Shown piece after piece: positions 29,962 to 44,200 of a stretch of 64,000 bases of DNA. Source of the stretch: Halictus rubicundus (taxonomy: Eukaryota > Arthropoda > Insecta > Hymenoptera > Halictidae); NCBI RefSeq assembly GCF_050948215.1, contig NW_027488695.1:186001-250000 (forward strand). The letters run 5' to 3'. A model generated the notes under the pieces. It saw only the letters and a program-made list of their open reading frames with translations, was not told where the DNA came from and did not search any database. How positions within the stretch are numbered: position 1 is the stretch's first letter; every line of letters begins with the position of its first letter. Both the position numbers and the translations under genes were made by a program.

Positions 29962-30414
29962 TGTCACGTTCCCATGCATTTCATGCAGGAAACGCAACGT
30001 TGCCGCAAGCCGCCCAGAAAACGCACTTCCGACGCTCCTGCCTGACGGTGAACGCGGCTAGCCCCACCACTCGCATGCCGCTGACCCCAATAGCTCCGTC
30101 TCTCTCGCACCAATAGATAGTACCTCTCTCTCGCACGCGTAGCGTGTACCATAGTAGCTCTGTCTCGCTCGCACCCACGGTCAACATAGGCCCGCGTTCT
30201 CACTCGCACACGCGGCTATCGCTTTCTCTCTCGCACTCGCGGCCAGAACCGGTTTGCGTCCCCCTCACAAGAGCGTTCCTGCCACGCGTCATTCACACAG
30301 GAACGATCCCGTTATGTTTTTCATTCATAAGCTTTCACGTATATCTCTCTCGCGCCCGTGGAGCTTGCACGATGCGTTCTCACTCACATGCCACGCGCCA
30401 CTTAGAGTCTCGCG

Positions 30415-30770
30415 CGCAGCTAACATACACGCACACACATATATATTCATTCATAAAGTACATACATACATATTCATTCATAAATACATACACATATATT
30501 ATACACGACGATTATTCTCTTATTATAATTATATTACTTACTCTCGTTATCCTATATTAATTATCTAACGTATAACCTACTATTAAATAACTACATACAT
30601 GCGTTCTTTATTAATTTAACATCTTCTTGCGTTATTATTTATCAATACATACATATATATATATCATGCGTTCTTTTTCATATATTTAACAATACATTCT
30701 TATACATATATATATATATATATATATACTACACAAGCGTTCTTTTATTCATGTATTTAAACAACTTATT
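30415..30770. repeat. AT-rich microsatellite stretch within the LTR
   Basis: CATACATATTCATTCATAAA-like units and a TA run at about 30704-30728. No coding potential. Confidence 0.8.
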
Positions 30771-30881
30771 TTATATTGCGATCTTTTATATTTTATATTA
30801 ATACCTTGCGTTGCGTTCAACAACCACCCACCGCTTGTATATTACCAACTGCCAGTAATATACCAACACTATAGATATTAT

Positions 30882-31012
30882 CATTCGCCTCTCGGTTATC
30901 CACCGCCTTCTTATTATCATCACAGCGAAGTTACCATTCGCCTCTCGGTTACCCACCGCCTTCTTATTATCATCCCAGTAAAGTTACCATTCGCCTCTTA
31001 CCAGCAGTCACG
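30882..31012 (+). repeat. 53-bp tandem repeat within the LTR
   Basis: CATTCGCCTCTCGGTTA starts at 30882, 30935 and (partial) 30988, a 53-bp period, each followed by CCACCGCCTTCTTATTATCA in the first two copies. Confidence 0.9.
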
Positions 31013-31648
31013 CCCTACTTACCCCGAGATCACCAGCGACATCTCGAGAACCACAGATTCACTACGAAGTAGCGCTATCTCTCTCGCACTCGTAGACCAA
31101 AACCTCTCGCTTGCACTCACTGACTCTCAGCGGTAGTGCTCTTACACTCACTCCAATGGCCAGTGCGCTCTCACTCGCACCCATTACATCTTCCCTCTCA
31201 CTTTAAGCAGATACTGCCTCGCTCGCACGCACAGCCTACTACTTTCTCTCTCAAGCACGTTCAAGCATACAATAATGCCATCTTTCTCGCCCGCATCTTA
31301 CTCCTTCCCATTCACTCTAACAGCCACTGTTGCTTTTCTCCTTTTTAGGCCTTTTAGTTCCTATCTCAGAAACTAGATGGTCCAGGACCCAAAACTTTCT
31401 CTCGCTTCTAAAATTGAATCACCTCAGATACACCCTCAAGGGCTTAGCTTTCTCGCTGCTAAAAATATTCGACGAGGCGTATAAGTACCCCCTGGCGGAG
31501 AGAGCAGACTTCGAAAAAAGACTACCACAAGCATACGCTTAGTCGTCTCTACCCCAGCCTCAACGATCTTGCTCTCGGTGCGTGTCACTAGCACGAGGAC
31601 GCAGTCAGAGAAGCTGTCCCCATTCATTTAAAAAGTAGAATCATTGTA

Positions 31649-31957
31649 ATGCCAAGTTTAATTATATCTCGCGATACGCAAAAGAAGAAGAAGACCAGAC
31701 GCGGCGGACGACGCCATCAATTGAACCAGCTAAAGAAGCTATTTTTCGCCGTCAAACCAGGAGAAGGACCGAAGGAAGACACCGCCAAGGAAGCTGCACC
31801 ATCGCCACCCATCGAGCCACTCCCCCTCCCAACCTGGAAGCTCACCCCCATTTGCCTCCCGAAAGCGAGCATTCCAGATTTTAGTCGAGCAGTCAAGAAA
31901 GACCCCAGAATTAAATTCTATTCACACAAGCTGTTCCCCACTCCCCTTCTAAAATAG
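31649..31957 (+). CDS. Hypothetical 102-residue basic protein encoded in the LTR
   Basis: ATG 31649 to TAG 31955-31957. The N-terminal third is very basic (QKKKKTRRGGRRH, residues about 11-23), followed by a Pro/Glu-rich middle (EAAPSPPIEPLPLP) and a Lys-rich end. No known domain recognised. It lies between U3-like sequence and the R/U5 end, so it could be an LTR-borne ORF, but nothing similar is visible in the 5' remnant. Chance or a decayed host exon remain possible. Confidence 0.3.
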   Translation: MPSLIISRDTQKKKKTRRGGRRHQLNQLKKLFFAVKPGEGPKEDTAKEAAPSPPIEPLPLPTWKLTPICLPKASIPDFSRAVKKDPRIKFYSHKLFPTPLLK

Positions 31958-32205
31958 GACAAACGTTGTAAATATTTAGCATAAGAATTTTAATTGTAAA
32001 CTAGTTATAAGAGTACAGTTTCCGCTAATTCTCTATTTTTCCACGAATAAATCTTGTTAAAATGTCCGTTGCCAACAAATTTTAAGTAACCCCCTCACCA
32101 TCGTTGTTCCGTTTTTGTTTCCTCCTCAGGCGAAATCTCGAACAAACCCGCCCTTACGCAGGCCTCGTTACAAGCTCTCCTACTGGGAAGCTTTAGCACG
32201 TAACA

Positions 32206-35200
32206 AGGAAACTTTTTCCGTATCGGTCCTAGACGATTTTCGACGTGATATCACTGTAATATAGACGGTTTCTAACAATATATGTCATGACCCCAAACTC
32301 GCTACTACTATTATTTACCGAGTTATTAGCAAATAATGGACGGATGTACTACTCCGTCGACAAAACTCTGGAAATTTTTCTAAGTCCCACCGCTAAGAGG
32401 AAACTTTTTCCGTATCGGTCCTAGACGATTTTCGACGTGATATCACTGTAATATAGACGGTTTATAACAATATATAACATAACAACAAACTCGCTACTAC
32501 TATTATTTACCGAGTTATTAGCAAATAATGGACGGATGTACTACTCCGTCGGACGTTGGACGAAAATTTTTCTAAGTCCCACCGCTAAGAGGAAACTTTT
32601 TCCGTATCGGTCCTAGACGATTTTCGACGTGATATCACTGTAATATAGACGGTTTCTAACAATATATAACATAACAACAAACTCGCTACTACTATTATTT
32701 ACCCAGTTATTAGCAAATAATGGACGGATGTACTACTCCGTCGGACGTTGGACGAAAACTTTTCTAAGTCCCACCGCTAAGAGGAAACTTTTTCCGTATC
32801 GGTCCTAGACGATTTTCGACGTGATATCACTGTAATATAGACGGTTTCTAACAATATATATCATGACCCCAAACTCGCTACTACTATTATTTACCGAGTT
32901 ATTAACAAATAATGGACGGATGTACTACTCCGTCGGACGTTGGACGAAAATTTTTCTAAGTCCAACCGCTAAGAGGAAACTTTTTCCGTATCGGTCCTAG
33001 ACGATTTTCGACGTGATATCACTGTAATATAGACGGTTTCTAACAATATATATCATGACACCAAACTCGCTACTACTATTATTTACCGAGTTATTAGCAA
33101 ATAATGGACGGATGTACTACTCCGTCGACAAAACTCTGGAAATTTTTCTAAGTCCCACCGCTAAGAGGAAACTTTTTCCGTATCGGTCCTAGACGATTTT
33201 CGACGTGATATCACTGTAATATAGACGGTTTCTAACAATATATATCATGACCCCAAACTCGCTACTACTATTATTTACCCAGTTATTAGCAAATAATGGA
33301 CGGATGTACTACTCCGTCAACAAAACTCTGGAAATTTTTCTAAGTCCCACCGCTAAGAGGAAACTTTTTCCGTATCGGTCCTAGACGATTTTCGACGTGA
33401 TATCACTGTAATATAGACGGTTTCTAACAATATATAACATAACAACAAACTCGCTACTACTATTATTTACCGAGTTATTAGCAAATAATGGACGGATGTA
33501 CTACTCCGTCGGACGTTGGACGAAAATTTTTCTAAGTCCCACCGCTAAGAGGAAACTTTTTCCGTATCGGTCCTAGACGATTTTCGACGTGATATCACTG
33601 TAATATAGACGGTTTCTAACAATATATATCATGACCCCAAACTCGCTACTACTATTATTTACCGAGTTATTAACAAATAATGGACGGATGTACTACTCCG
33701 TCGGACGTTGGACGAAAATTTTTCTAAGTCCAACCGCTAAGAGGAAACTTTTTCCGTATCGGTCCTAGACGATTTTCGACGTGATATCACTGTAATATAG
33801 ACGGTTTCTAACAATATATATGATGACACCAAACTCGCTACTACTATTATTTACCGAGTTATTAGCAAATAATGGACGGATGTACTACTCCGTCGACAAA
33901 ACTCTGGAAATTTTTCTAAGTCCCACCGCTAAGAGGAAACTTTTCCGTATCGGTCCTAGACGATTTTTGACGTGATATCACTGTAATATAGACGGTTTCT
34001 AACAATATATATCATGACCCCAAACTCGCTACTACTATTATTTACCGAGTTATTAGCAAATAATGGACGGATGTACTACTCCGTCGGACGTTGGACGAAA
34101 ATTTTTCTAAGTCCCACCGCTAAGAGGAAACTTTTTCCGTATCGGTCCTAGACGATTTTCGACGTGATATCACTGTAATATAGACGGTTTCTAACAGTAT
34201 ATATCATGACCCCAAACTCGCTACTACTATTATTTACCGAGTTATTAACAAATAATGGACGGATGTACTACTCCGTCGGACGTTGGACGAAAATTTTTCT
34301 AAGTCCAACCGCTAAGAGGAAACTTTTTCCGTATCGGTCCTAGACGATTTTCGACGTGATATCACTGTAATATAGACGGTTTCTAACAATATATATCATG
34401 ACACCAAACTCGCTACTACTATTATTTACCGAGTTATTAGCAAATAATGGACGGATGTACTACTCCGTCGACAAAACTCTGGAAATTTTTCTAAGTCCCA
34501 CCGCTAAGAGGAAACTTTTTCCGTATCGGTCCTAGACGATTTTCGACGTGATATCACTGTAATATAGACGGTTTCTAACAATATATATCATGACCCCAAA
34601 CTCGCTACTACTATTATTTACCCAGTTATTAGCAAATAATGGACGGATGTACTACTCCGTCAACAAAACTCTGGAAATTTTTCTAAGTCCCACCGCTAAG
34701 AGGAAACTTTTTCCGTATCGGTCCTAGACGATTTTCGACGTGATATCACTGTAATATAGACGGTTTCTAACAATATATAACATAACAACAAACTCGCTAC
34801 TACTATTATTTACCGAGTTATTAGCAAATAATGGACGGATGTACTACTCCGTCGGACGTTGGACGAAAATTTTTCTAAGTCCCACCGCTAAGAGGAAACT
34901 TTTTCCGTATCGGTCCTAGACGATTTTCGACGTGATATCACTGTAATATAGACGGTTTCTAACAATATATATCATGACCCCAAACTCGCTACTACTATTA
35001 TTTACCGAGTTATTAACAAATAATGGACGGATGTACTACTCCGTCGGACGTTGGACGAAAATTTTTCTAAGTCCAACCGCTAAGAGGAAACTTTTTCCGT
35101 ATCGGTCCTAGACGATTTTCGACGTGATATCACTGTAATATAGACGGTTTCTAACAATATATATCATGACCCCAAACTCGCTACTACTATTATTTACCGA

Positions 35201-38200
35201 GTTATTAACAAATAATGGACGGATGTACTACTCCGTCGGACGTTGGACGAAAATTTTTCTAAGTCCAACCGCTAAGAGGAAACTTTTTCCGTATCGGTCC
35301 TAGACGATTTTCGACGTGATATCACTGTAATATAGACGGTTTCTAACAATATATATCATGACACCAAACTCGCTACTACTATTATTTACCGAGTTATTAG
35401 CAAATAATGGACGGATGTACTACTCCGTCGACAAAACTCTGGAAATTTTTCTAAGTCCCACCGCTAAGAGGAAACTTTTTCCGTATCGGTCCTAGACGAT
35501 TTTCGACGTGATATCACTGTAATATAGACGGTTTCTAACAATATATATCATGACCCCAAACTCGCTACTACTATTATTTACCCAGTTATTAGCAAATAAT
35601 GGACGGATGTACTACTCCGTCAACAAAACTCTGGAAATTTTTCTAAGTCCCACCGCTAAGAGGAAACTTTTTCCGTATCGGTCCTAGACGATTTTCGACG
35701 TGATATCACTGTAATATAGACGGTTTCTAACAATATATAACATAACAACAAACTCGCTACTACTATTATTTACCGAGTTATTAGCAAATAATGGACGGAT
35801 GTACTACTCCGTCGGACGTTGGACGAAAATTTTTCTAAGTCCAACCGCTAAGAGGAAACTTTTTCCGTATCGGTCCTAGACGATTTTCGACGTGATATCA
35901 CTGTAATATAGACGGTTTCTAACAATATATATGATGACACCAAACTCGCTACTACTATTATTTACCGAGTTATTAGCAAATAATGGACGGATGTACTACT
36001 CCGTCGACAAAACTCTGGAAATTTTTCTAAGTCCCACCGCTAAGAGGAAACTTTTCCGTATCGGTCCTAGACGATTTTTGACGTGATATCACTGTAATAT
36101 AGACGGTTTCTAACAATATATATCATGACCCCAAACTCGCTACTACTATTATTTACCGAGTTATTAGCAAATAATGGACGGATGTACTACTCCGTCGGAC
36201 GTTGGACGAAAATTTTTCTAAGTCCCACCGCTAAGAGGAAACTTTTTCCGTATCGGTCCTAGACGATTTTCGACGTGATATCACTGTAATATAGACGGTT
36301 TCTAACAATATATATCATGACCCCAAACTCGCTACTACTATTATTTACCGAGTTATTAACAAATAATGGACGGATGTACTACTCCGTCGGACGTTGGACG
36401 AAAATTTTTCTAAGTCCAACCGCTAAGAGGAAACTTTTTCCGTATCGGTCCTAGACGATTTTCGACGTGATATCACTGTAATATAGACGGTTTCTAACAA
36501 TATATATCATGACCCCAAACTCGCTACTACTATTATTTACCCAGTTATTAGCAAATAATGGACGGATGTACTACTCCGTCAACAAAACTCTGGAAATTTT
36601 TCTAAGTCCCACCGCTAAGAGGAAACTTTTTCCGTATCGGTCCTAGACGATTTTCGACGTGATATCACTGTAATATAGACGGTTTCTAACAATATATAAC
36701 ATAACAACAAACTCGCTACTACTATTATTTACCGAGTTATTAGCAAATAATGGACGGATGTACTACTCCGTCGGACGTTGGACGAAAATTTTTCTAAGTC
36801 CCACCGCTAAGAGGAAACTTTTTCCGTATCGGTCCTAGACGATTTTCGACGTGATATCACTGTAATATAGACGGTTTCTAACAATATATATCATGACCCC
36901 AAACTCGCTACTACTATTATTTACCGAGTTATTAACAAATAATGGACGGATGTACTACTCCGTCGGACGTTGGACGAAAATTTTTCTAAGTCCAACCGCT
37001 AAGAGGAAACTTTTTCCGTATCGGTCCTAGACGATTTTCGACGTGATATCACTGTAATATAGACGGTTTCTAACAATATATATCATGACCCCAAACTCGC
37101 TACTACTATTATTTACCGAGTTATTAACAAATAATGGACGGATGTACTACTCCGTCGGACGTTGGACGAAAATTTTTCTAAGTCCAACCGCTAAGAGGAA
37201 ACTTTTTCCGTATCGGTCCTAGACGATTTTCGACGTGATATCACTGTAATATAGACGGTTTCTAACAATATATATCATGACACCAAACTCGCTACTACTA
37301 TTATTTACCGAGTTATTAGCAAATAATGGACGGATGTACTACTCCGTCGACAAAACTCTGGAAATTTTTCTAAGTCCCACCGCTAAGAGGAAACTTTTTC
37401 CGTATCGGTCCTAGACGATTTTCGACGTGATATCACTGTAATATAGACGGTTTCTAACAATATATATCATGACCCCAAACTCGCTACTACTATTATTTAC
37501 CCAGTTATTAGCAAATAATGGACGGATGTACTACTCCGTCAACAAAACTCTGGAAATTTTTCTAAGTCCCACCGCTAAGAGGAAACTTTTTCCGTATCGG
37601 TCCTAGACGATTTTCGACGTGATATCACTGTAATATAGACGGTTTCTAACAATATATAACATAACAACAAACTCGCTACTACTATTATTTACCGAGTTAT
37701 TAGCAAATAATGGACGGATGTACTACTCCGTCGGACGTTGGACGAAAATTTTTCTAAGTCCCACCGCTAAGAGGAAACTTTTTCCGTATCGGTCCTAGAC
37801 GATTTTCGACGTGATATCACTGTAATATAGACGGTTTCTAACAATATATATCATGACCCCAAACTCGCTACTACTATTATTTACCGAGTTATTAGCAAAT
37901 AATGGACGGATGTACTACTCCGTCGGACGTTGGACGAAAACTTTTCTAAGTCCCACCGCTAAGAGGAAACTTTTTCCGTATCGGTCCTAGACGATTTTCG
38001 ACGTGATATCACTGTAATATAGACGGTTTCTAACAATATATAACATAACAACAAACTCGCTACTACTATTATTTACCGAGTTATTAGCAAATAATGGACG
38101 GATGTACTACTCCGTCGACAAAACTCTGGAAATTTTTCTAAGTCCCACCGCTAAGAGGAAACTTTTCCGTATCGGTCCTAGACGATTTTTGACGTAATAT

Positions 38201-41200
38201 CACTGTAATATAGACGGTTTCTAACAATATATATCATAACACCAAACTCGCTACTACTATTATTTACCGAGTTATTAGCTAATAATGGACGGATGTACTA
38301 CTCCGTCGGACGTTGTACGAAAACTTTTCTAAGCCCCACCCCTAAGAGGAAACTTTTTCCGTATCGGTCCTAGGCGAGTTTCGACGTGATATCACTGTAA
38401 TATAGACGGTTTCTAACAATATATATCATAACACCAAACTCGCTACTACTATTATTTACCCAGTTATTAGCAAATAATGGACGGATGTACTACTCCGTCG
38501 ACAAAACTCTGGAAATTTTTCTAAGTCCCACCGCTAAGAGGAAACTTTTTCCGTATCGGTCCTAGACGATTTTCGACGTGATATCACTGTAATATAGACG
38601 GTTTCTAACAATATATATCATAACACCAAACTCGCTACTACTATTATTTACCCAGTTATTAGCAAATAATGGACGGATGTACTACTCCGTCGGACGTTGG
38701 ACGAAAATTTTTCTAAGCCCCACCCCTAAGAGGAAACTTTTTCCGTATCGGTCCTAGGCGAGTTTCGACGTGATATCACTGTAATATAGACGGTTTCTAA
38801 CAATATATATCATGACACCAAACTCGCTACTACTATTATTTACCGAGTTATTAGCAAATAATGGACGGATGTACTACTCCGTCGACAAAACTCTGGTAAT
38901 TTTTCTAAGTCCCACCGCTAAGAGGAAACTTTTTCCGTATCGGTCCTAGACGATTTTCGACGTGATATCACTGTTATATGGACGGTTTCTAACAATATAT
39001 ATCATGACCCCAAACTCGCTACTACTATTATTTACCGAGTTATTAGCAAATAATGGACGGATGTACTACTCCGTCGGACGTTGGACGAAAATTTTTCTAA
39101 GTCCCACCGCTAAGAGGAAACTTTTTCCGTATCGGTCCTAGACGATTTTCGACGTGATATCACTGTAATATAGACGGTTTCTAACAATATATATCATGAC
39201 CCCAAACTCGCTACTACTATTATTTACCGAGTTATTAACAAATAATGGACGGATGTACTACTCCGTCGGACGTTGGACGAAAATTTTTCTAAGTCCCACC
39301 GCTAAGAGGAAACTTTTCCGTATCGGTCCTAGACGATTTTTGACGTAATATCACTGTAATATAGACGGTTTCTAACAATATATATCATAACACCAAACTC
39401 GCTACTACTATTATTTACCGAGTTATTAGCTAATAATGGACGGATGTACTACTCCGTCGGACGTTGTACGAAAATTTTTCAAAGTCCCACCGCTAAGAGG
39501 AAACTTTTTCCGTATCGGTGCTAGACGATTTTCGACGTGATATCACTGTAATATAGACGGTTTCTAACAATATATATCATGACACCAAACTCGCTACTAC
39601 TATTATTTACCGAGTTATTAGCAAATAATGGACGGATGTACTACTCCGTCGACAAAACTCTGGAAATTTTTCTAAGTCCCACCGCTAAGAGGAAACTTTT
39701 TCCGTATCGGTCCTAGACGATTTTCGACGTGATATCACTGTAATATAGACGGTTTCTAACAATATATATCATAACACCAAACTCGCTACTACTATTATTT
39801 ACCGAGTTATTAGCAAATAATGGACGGATGTACTACTCCGTCGGTCGTTGTACGAACACTTTTCTAAGCCCCACCGCTAAGAGGAAACTTTTTCCGTATC
39901 GGTCCTAGACGATTTTCGACGTGATATCACTGTAATATAGACGGTTTCTAACAATATATATCATAACACCAAACTCGCTACTACTATTATTTACCCAGTT
40001 ATTAGCAAATAATGGACGGATGTACTACTCCGTCGGACGTTGGACGAAAATTTTTCTAAGCCCCACCCCTAAGAGGAAACTTTTTCCGTATCGGTCCTAG
40101 GCGAGTTTCGACGTGATATCACTGTAATATAGACGGTTTCTAACAATATATATCATAACACCAAACTCGCTACTACTATTATTTACCCAGTTATTAGCAA
40201 ATAATGGACGGATGTACTACTCCGTCGGACGTTGGACGAAAACTTTTCTAAGCCCCACCCCTAAGAGGAAACTTTTTCCGTATCGGTCCTAGACGATTTT
40301 CGACGTGATATCACTGTAATATAGACGGTTTCTAACAATATATATCATGACCCCAAACTCGCTACTACTATTATTTACCCAGTTATTAGCAAATAATGGA
40401 CGGATGTACTACTCCGTCAACAAAACTCTGGAAATTTTTCTAAGTCCCACCGCTAAGAGGAAACTTTTTCCGTATCGGTCCTAGACGATTTTCGACGTGG
40501 TATCACTGTAATATAGACGGTTTCTAACAATATATAACATAACAACAAACTCGCTACTACTATTATTTACCGAGTTATTAGCAAATAATGGACGGATGTA
40601 CTACTCCGTCGGACGTTGGACGAAAATTTTTCTAAGTCCCACCGCTAAGAGGAAACTTTTTCCGTATCGGTCCTAGACGATTTTCGACGTGATATCACTG
40701 TAATATAGACGGTTTCTAACAATATATATCATGACCCCAAACTCGCTACTACTATTATTTACCGAGTTATTAACAAATAATGGACGGATGTACTACTCCG
40801 TCGGACGTTGGACGAAAATTTTTCTAAGTCCAACCGCTAAGAGGAAACTTTTTCCGTATCGGTCCTAGACGATTTTCGACGTGATATCACTGTAATATAG
40901 ACGGTTTCTAACAATATATATGATGACACCAAACTCGCTACTACTATTATTTACCGAGTTATTAGCAAATAATGGACGGATGTACTACTCCGTCGACAAA
41001 ACTCTGGAAATTTTTCTAAGTCCCACCGCTAAGAGGAAACTTTTCCGTATCGGTCCTAGACGATTTTTGACGTGATATCACTGTAATATAGACGGTTTCT
41101 AACAATATATATCATAACACCAAACTCGCTACTACTATTATTTACCGAGTTATTAGCTAATAATGGACGGATGTACTACTCCGTCGGACGTTGTACGAAA

Positions 41201-44200
41201 ATTTTTCAAAGTCCCACCGCTAAGAGGAAACTTTTTCCGTATCGGTGCTAGACGATTTTCGACGTGATATCACTGTAATATAGACGGTTTCTAACAATAT
41301 ATATCATGACACCAAACTCGCTACTACTATTATTTACCGAGTTATTAGCAAATAATGGACGGATGTACTACTCCGTCGACAAAACTCTGGTAATTTTTCT
41401 AAGTCCCACCGCTAAGAGGAAACTTTTTCCGTATCGGTCCTAGACGATTTTCGACGTGATATCACTGTTATATGGACGGTTTCTAACAATATATATCATG
41501 ACCCCAAACTCGCTACTACTATTATTTACCGAGTTATTAGCAAATAATGGACGGATGTACTACTCCGTCGGACGTTGGACGAAAACTTTTCTAAGTCCCA
41601 CCGCTAAGAGGAAACTTTTTCCGTATCGGTCCTAGACGATTTTCGACGTGGTATCACTGTAATATAGACGGTTTCTAACAATATATAACATAACAACAAA
41701 CTCGCTACTACTATTATTTACCGAGTTATTAGCAAATAATGGACGGATGTACTACTCCGTCGGACGTTGGACGAAAATTTTTCTAAGTCCCACCGCTAAG
41801 AGGAAACTTTTTCCGTATCGGTCCTAGACGATTTTCGACGTGATATCACTGTTATATGGACGGTTTCTAACAATATATATCATGACCCCAAACTCGCTAC
41901 TACTATTATTTACCGAGTTATTAGCAAATAATGGACGGATGTACTACTCCGTCGGACGTTGGACGAAAACTTTTCTAAGTCCCACCGCTAAGAGGAAACT
42001 TTTTCCGTATCGGTCCTAGACGATTTTCGACGTGATATCACTGTAATATAGACGGTTTCTAACAATATATAACATAACAACAAACTCGCTACTACTATTA
42101 TTTACCGAGTTATTAGCAAATAATGGACGGATGTACTACTCCGTCGACAAAACTCTGGAAATTTTTCTAAGTCCCACCGCTAAGAGGAAACTTTTCCGTA
42201 TCGGTCCTAGACGATTTTTGACGTGATATCACTGTAATATAGACGGTTTCTAACAATATATATCATAACACCAAACTCGCTACTACTATTATTTACCGAG
42301 TTATTAGCTAATAATGGACGGATGTACTACTCCGTCGGACGTTGTACGAACACTTTTCTAAGCCCCACCCCTAAGAGGAAACTTTTTCCGTATCGGTCCT
42401 AGACGATTTTCGACGTGATATCACTGTAATATAGACGGTTTCTAACAATATATATCATGACACCAAACTCGCTACTACTATTATTTACCGAGTTATTAGC
42501 AAATAATGGACGAATGTACTACTCCGTCGGACATTGGACGAAAATTTTTCTAAGTCCCACCGCTAAGAGGAAACTTTTTCCGTATCGGTCCTAGACGATT
42601 TTCGACGTGATATCACTGTAATATAGACGGTTTCTAACAATATATATCATAACACCAAACTCGCTACTACTATTATTTACCGAGTTATTAGCAAATAATG
42701 GACGGATGTACTACTCCGTCGACAAAACTCTGGAAATTTTTCTAAGTCCCACCGCTAAGAGGAAACTTTTCCGTATCGGTCCTAGACGATTTTTGACGTG
42801 ATATCACTGTAATATAGACGGTTTCTAACAATATATATCATAACACCAAACTCGCTACTACTATTATTTACCGAGTTATTAGCTAATAATGGACGGATGT
42901 ACTACTCCGTCGGACGTTGTACGAACACTTTTCTAAGCCCCACCGCTAAGAGGAAACTTTTTCCGTATCGGTCCTAGACGATTTTCGACGTGATATCACT
43001 GTAATATAGACGGTTTCTAACAATATATATCATAACACCAAACTCGCTACTACTATTATTTACCGAGTTATTAGCAAATAATGGACGGATGTACTACTCC
43101 GTCGACAAAACTCTGGAAATTTTTCTAAGTCCCACCGCTAAGAGGAAACTTTTTCCGTATCGGTCCTACACGATTTTCGACGTGACATCACTGTAATATA
43201 GACGGTTTCTAACAATATATATCATAACACCAAACTCGCTACTACTATTATTTACCGAGTTATTAGCAAATAATGGACGGATGTACTACTCCGCCGACAA
43301 AACTCTGGAAATTTTTCTAAGTCCCACCGCTAAGAGGAAACTTTTTCCGTATCGGTCCTAGACGATTTTCGACGTGATATCACTGTAATATAGACGGCTT
43401 CTAACAATATATATCATGACCCCAAACTCGCTACTACTATTATTTACCGAGTTATTAGCAAATAATGGACGGATGTACTACTCCGTCGGACGTTGTACGA
43501 AAATTTTTCAAAGTCCCACCGCTAAGAGGAAACTTTTTCCGTATCGGTGCTAGACGATTTTCGACGTGATATCACTGTAATATAGACGGTTTCTAACAAT
43601 ATATATCATGACACCAAACTCGCTACTACTATTATTTACCGAGTTATTAGCAAATAATGGACGGATGTACTACTCCGTCGACAAAACTCTGGTAATTTTT
43701 CTAAGTCCCACCGCTAAGAGGAAACTTTTTCCGTATCGGTCCTAGACGATTTTCGACGTGATATCACTGTTATATGGACGGTTTCTAACAATATATATCA
43801 TGACCCCAAACTCGCTACTACTATTATTTACCGAGTTATTAGCAAATAATGGACGGATGTACTACTCCGTCGGACGTTGGACGAAAACTTTTCTAAGTCC
43901 CACCGCTAAGAGGAAACTTTTTCCGTATCGGTCCTAGACGATTTTCGACGTGGTATCACTGTAATATAGACGGTTTCTAACAATATATAACATAACAACA
44001 AACTCGCTACTACTATTATTTACCGAGTTATTAGCAAATAATGGACGGATGTACTACTCCGTCGGACGTTGGACGAAAATTTTTCTAAGTCCCACCGCTA
44101 AGAGGAAACTTTTTCCGTATCGGTCCTAGACGATTTTCGACGTGATATCACTGTTATATGGACGGTTTCTAACAATATATATCATGACCCCAAACTCGCT

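Larger units (their letters stand above)
16368..32205 (+). mobile_element. Element A: decayed, composite Ty3/Gypsy retrotransposon
   Basis: Order on the plus strand: an LTR 3' remnant (16368-16609), tRNA-Leu-like primer site, gag, protease, [element B insertion], RT, RNase H, Ser/Pro linker, integrase, a 340-bp foreign segment, then a second partial copy of RNase H-linker-integrase, polypurine tract and a full 2,244-bp LTR. The 5' remnant and the 3' LTR are clearly diverged, so the unit is a mosaic of related copies rather than one simple insertion. Every coding segment carries at least one disabling lesion. Confidence 0.8.
29962..32205 (+). repeat. Element A 3' LTR, 2,244 bp
   Basis: Begins TGTCACGTTCCC right after the polypurine tract and ends CACGTAACA. 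Only the last 240 bp match the 5' remnant. Inside are many CTCTCTCGCAC motifs (30090-30250 and 31075-31260), AT-rich microsatellites (30415-30770), a 53-bp tandem and an ORF at 31649-31957. AATAAATCTTG at about 32045 is a likely polyadenylation signal. LTRs above 2 kb are unusual but known in Gypsy elements such as Ulysses. The LTR abuts the satellite with no intervening base. Confidence 0.75.

Noticed and set aside
30144..30568. 104-138-codon frames within the 3' LTR
   Set aside because: Composed of repeated CTCTCTCGCAC and CATACATA motifs, giving Ser/His/Tyr-rich low-complexity translations.
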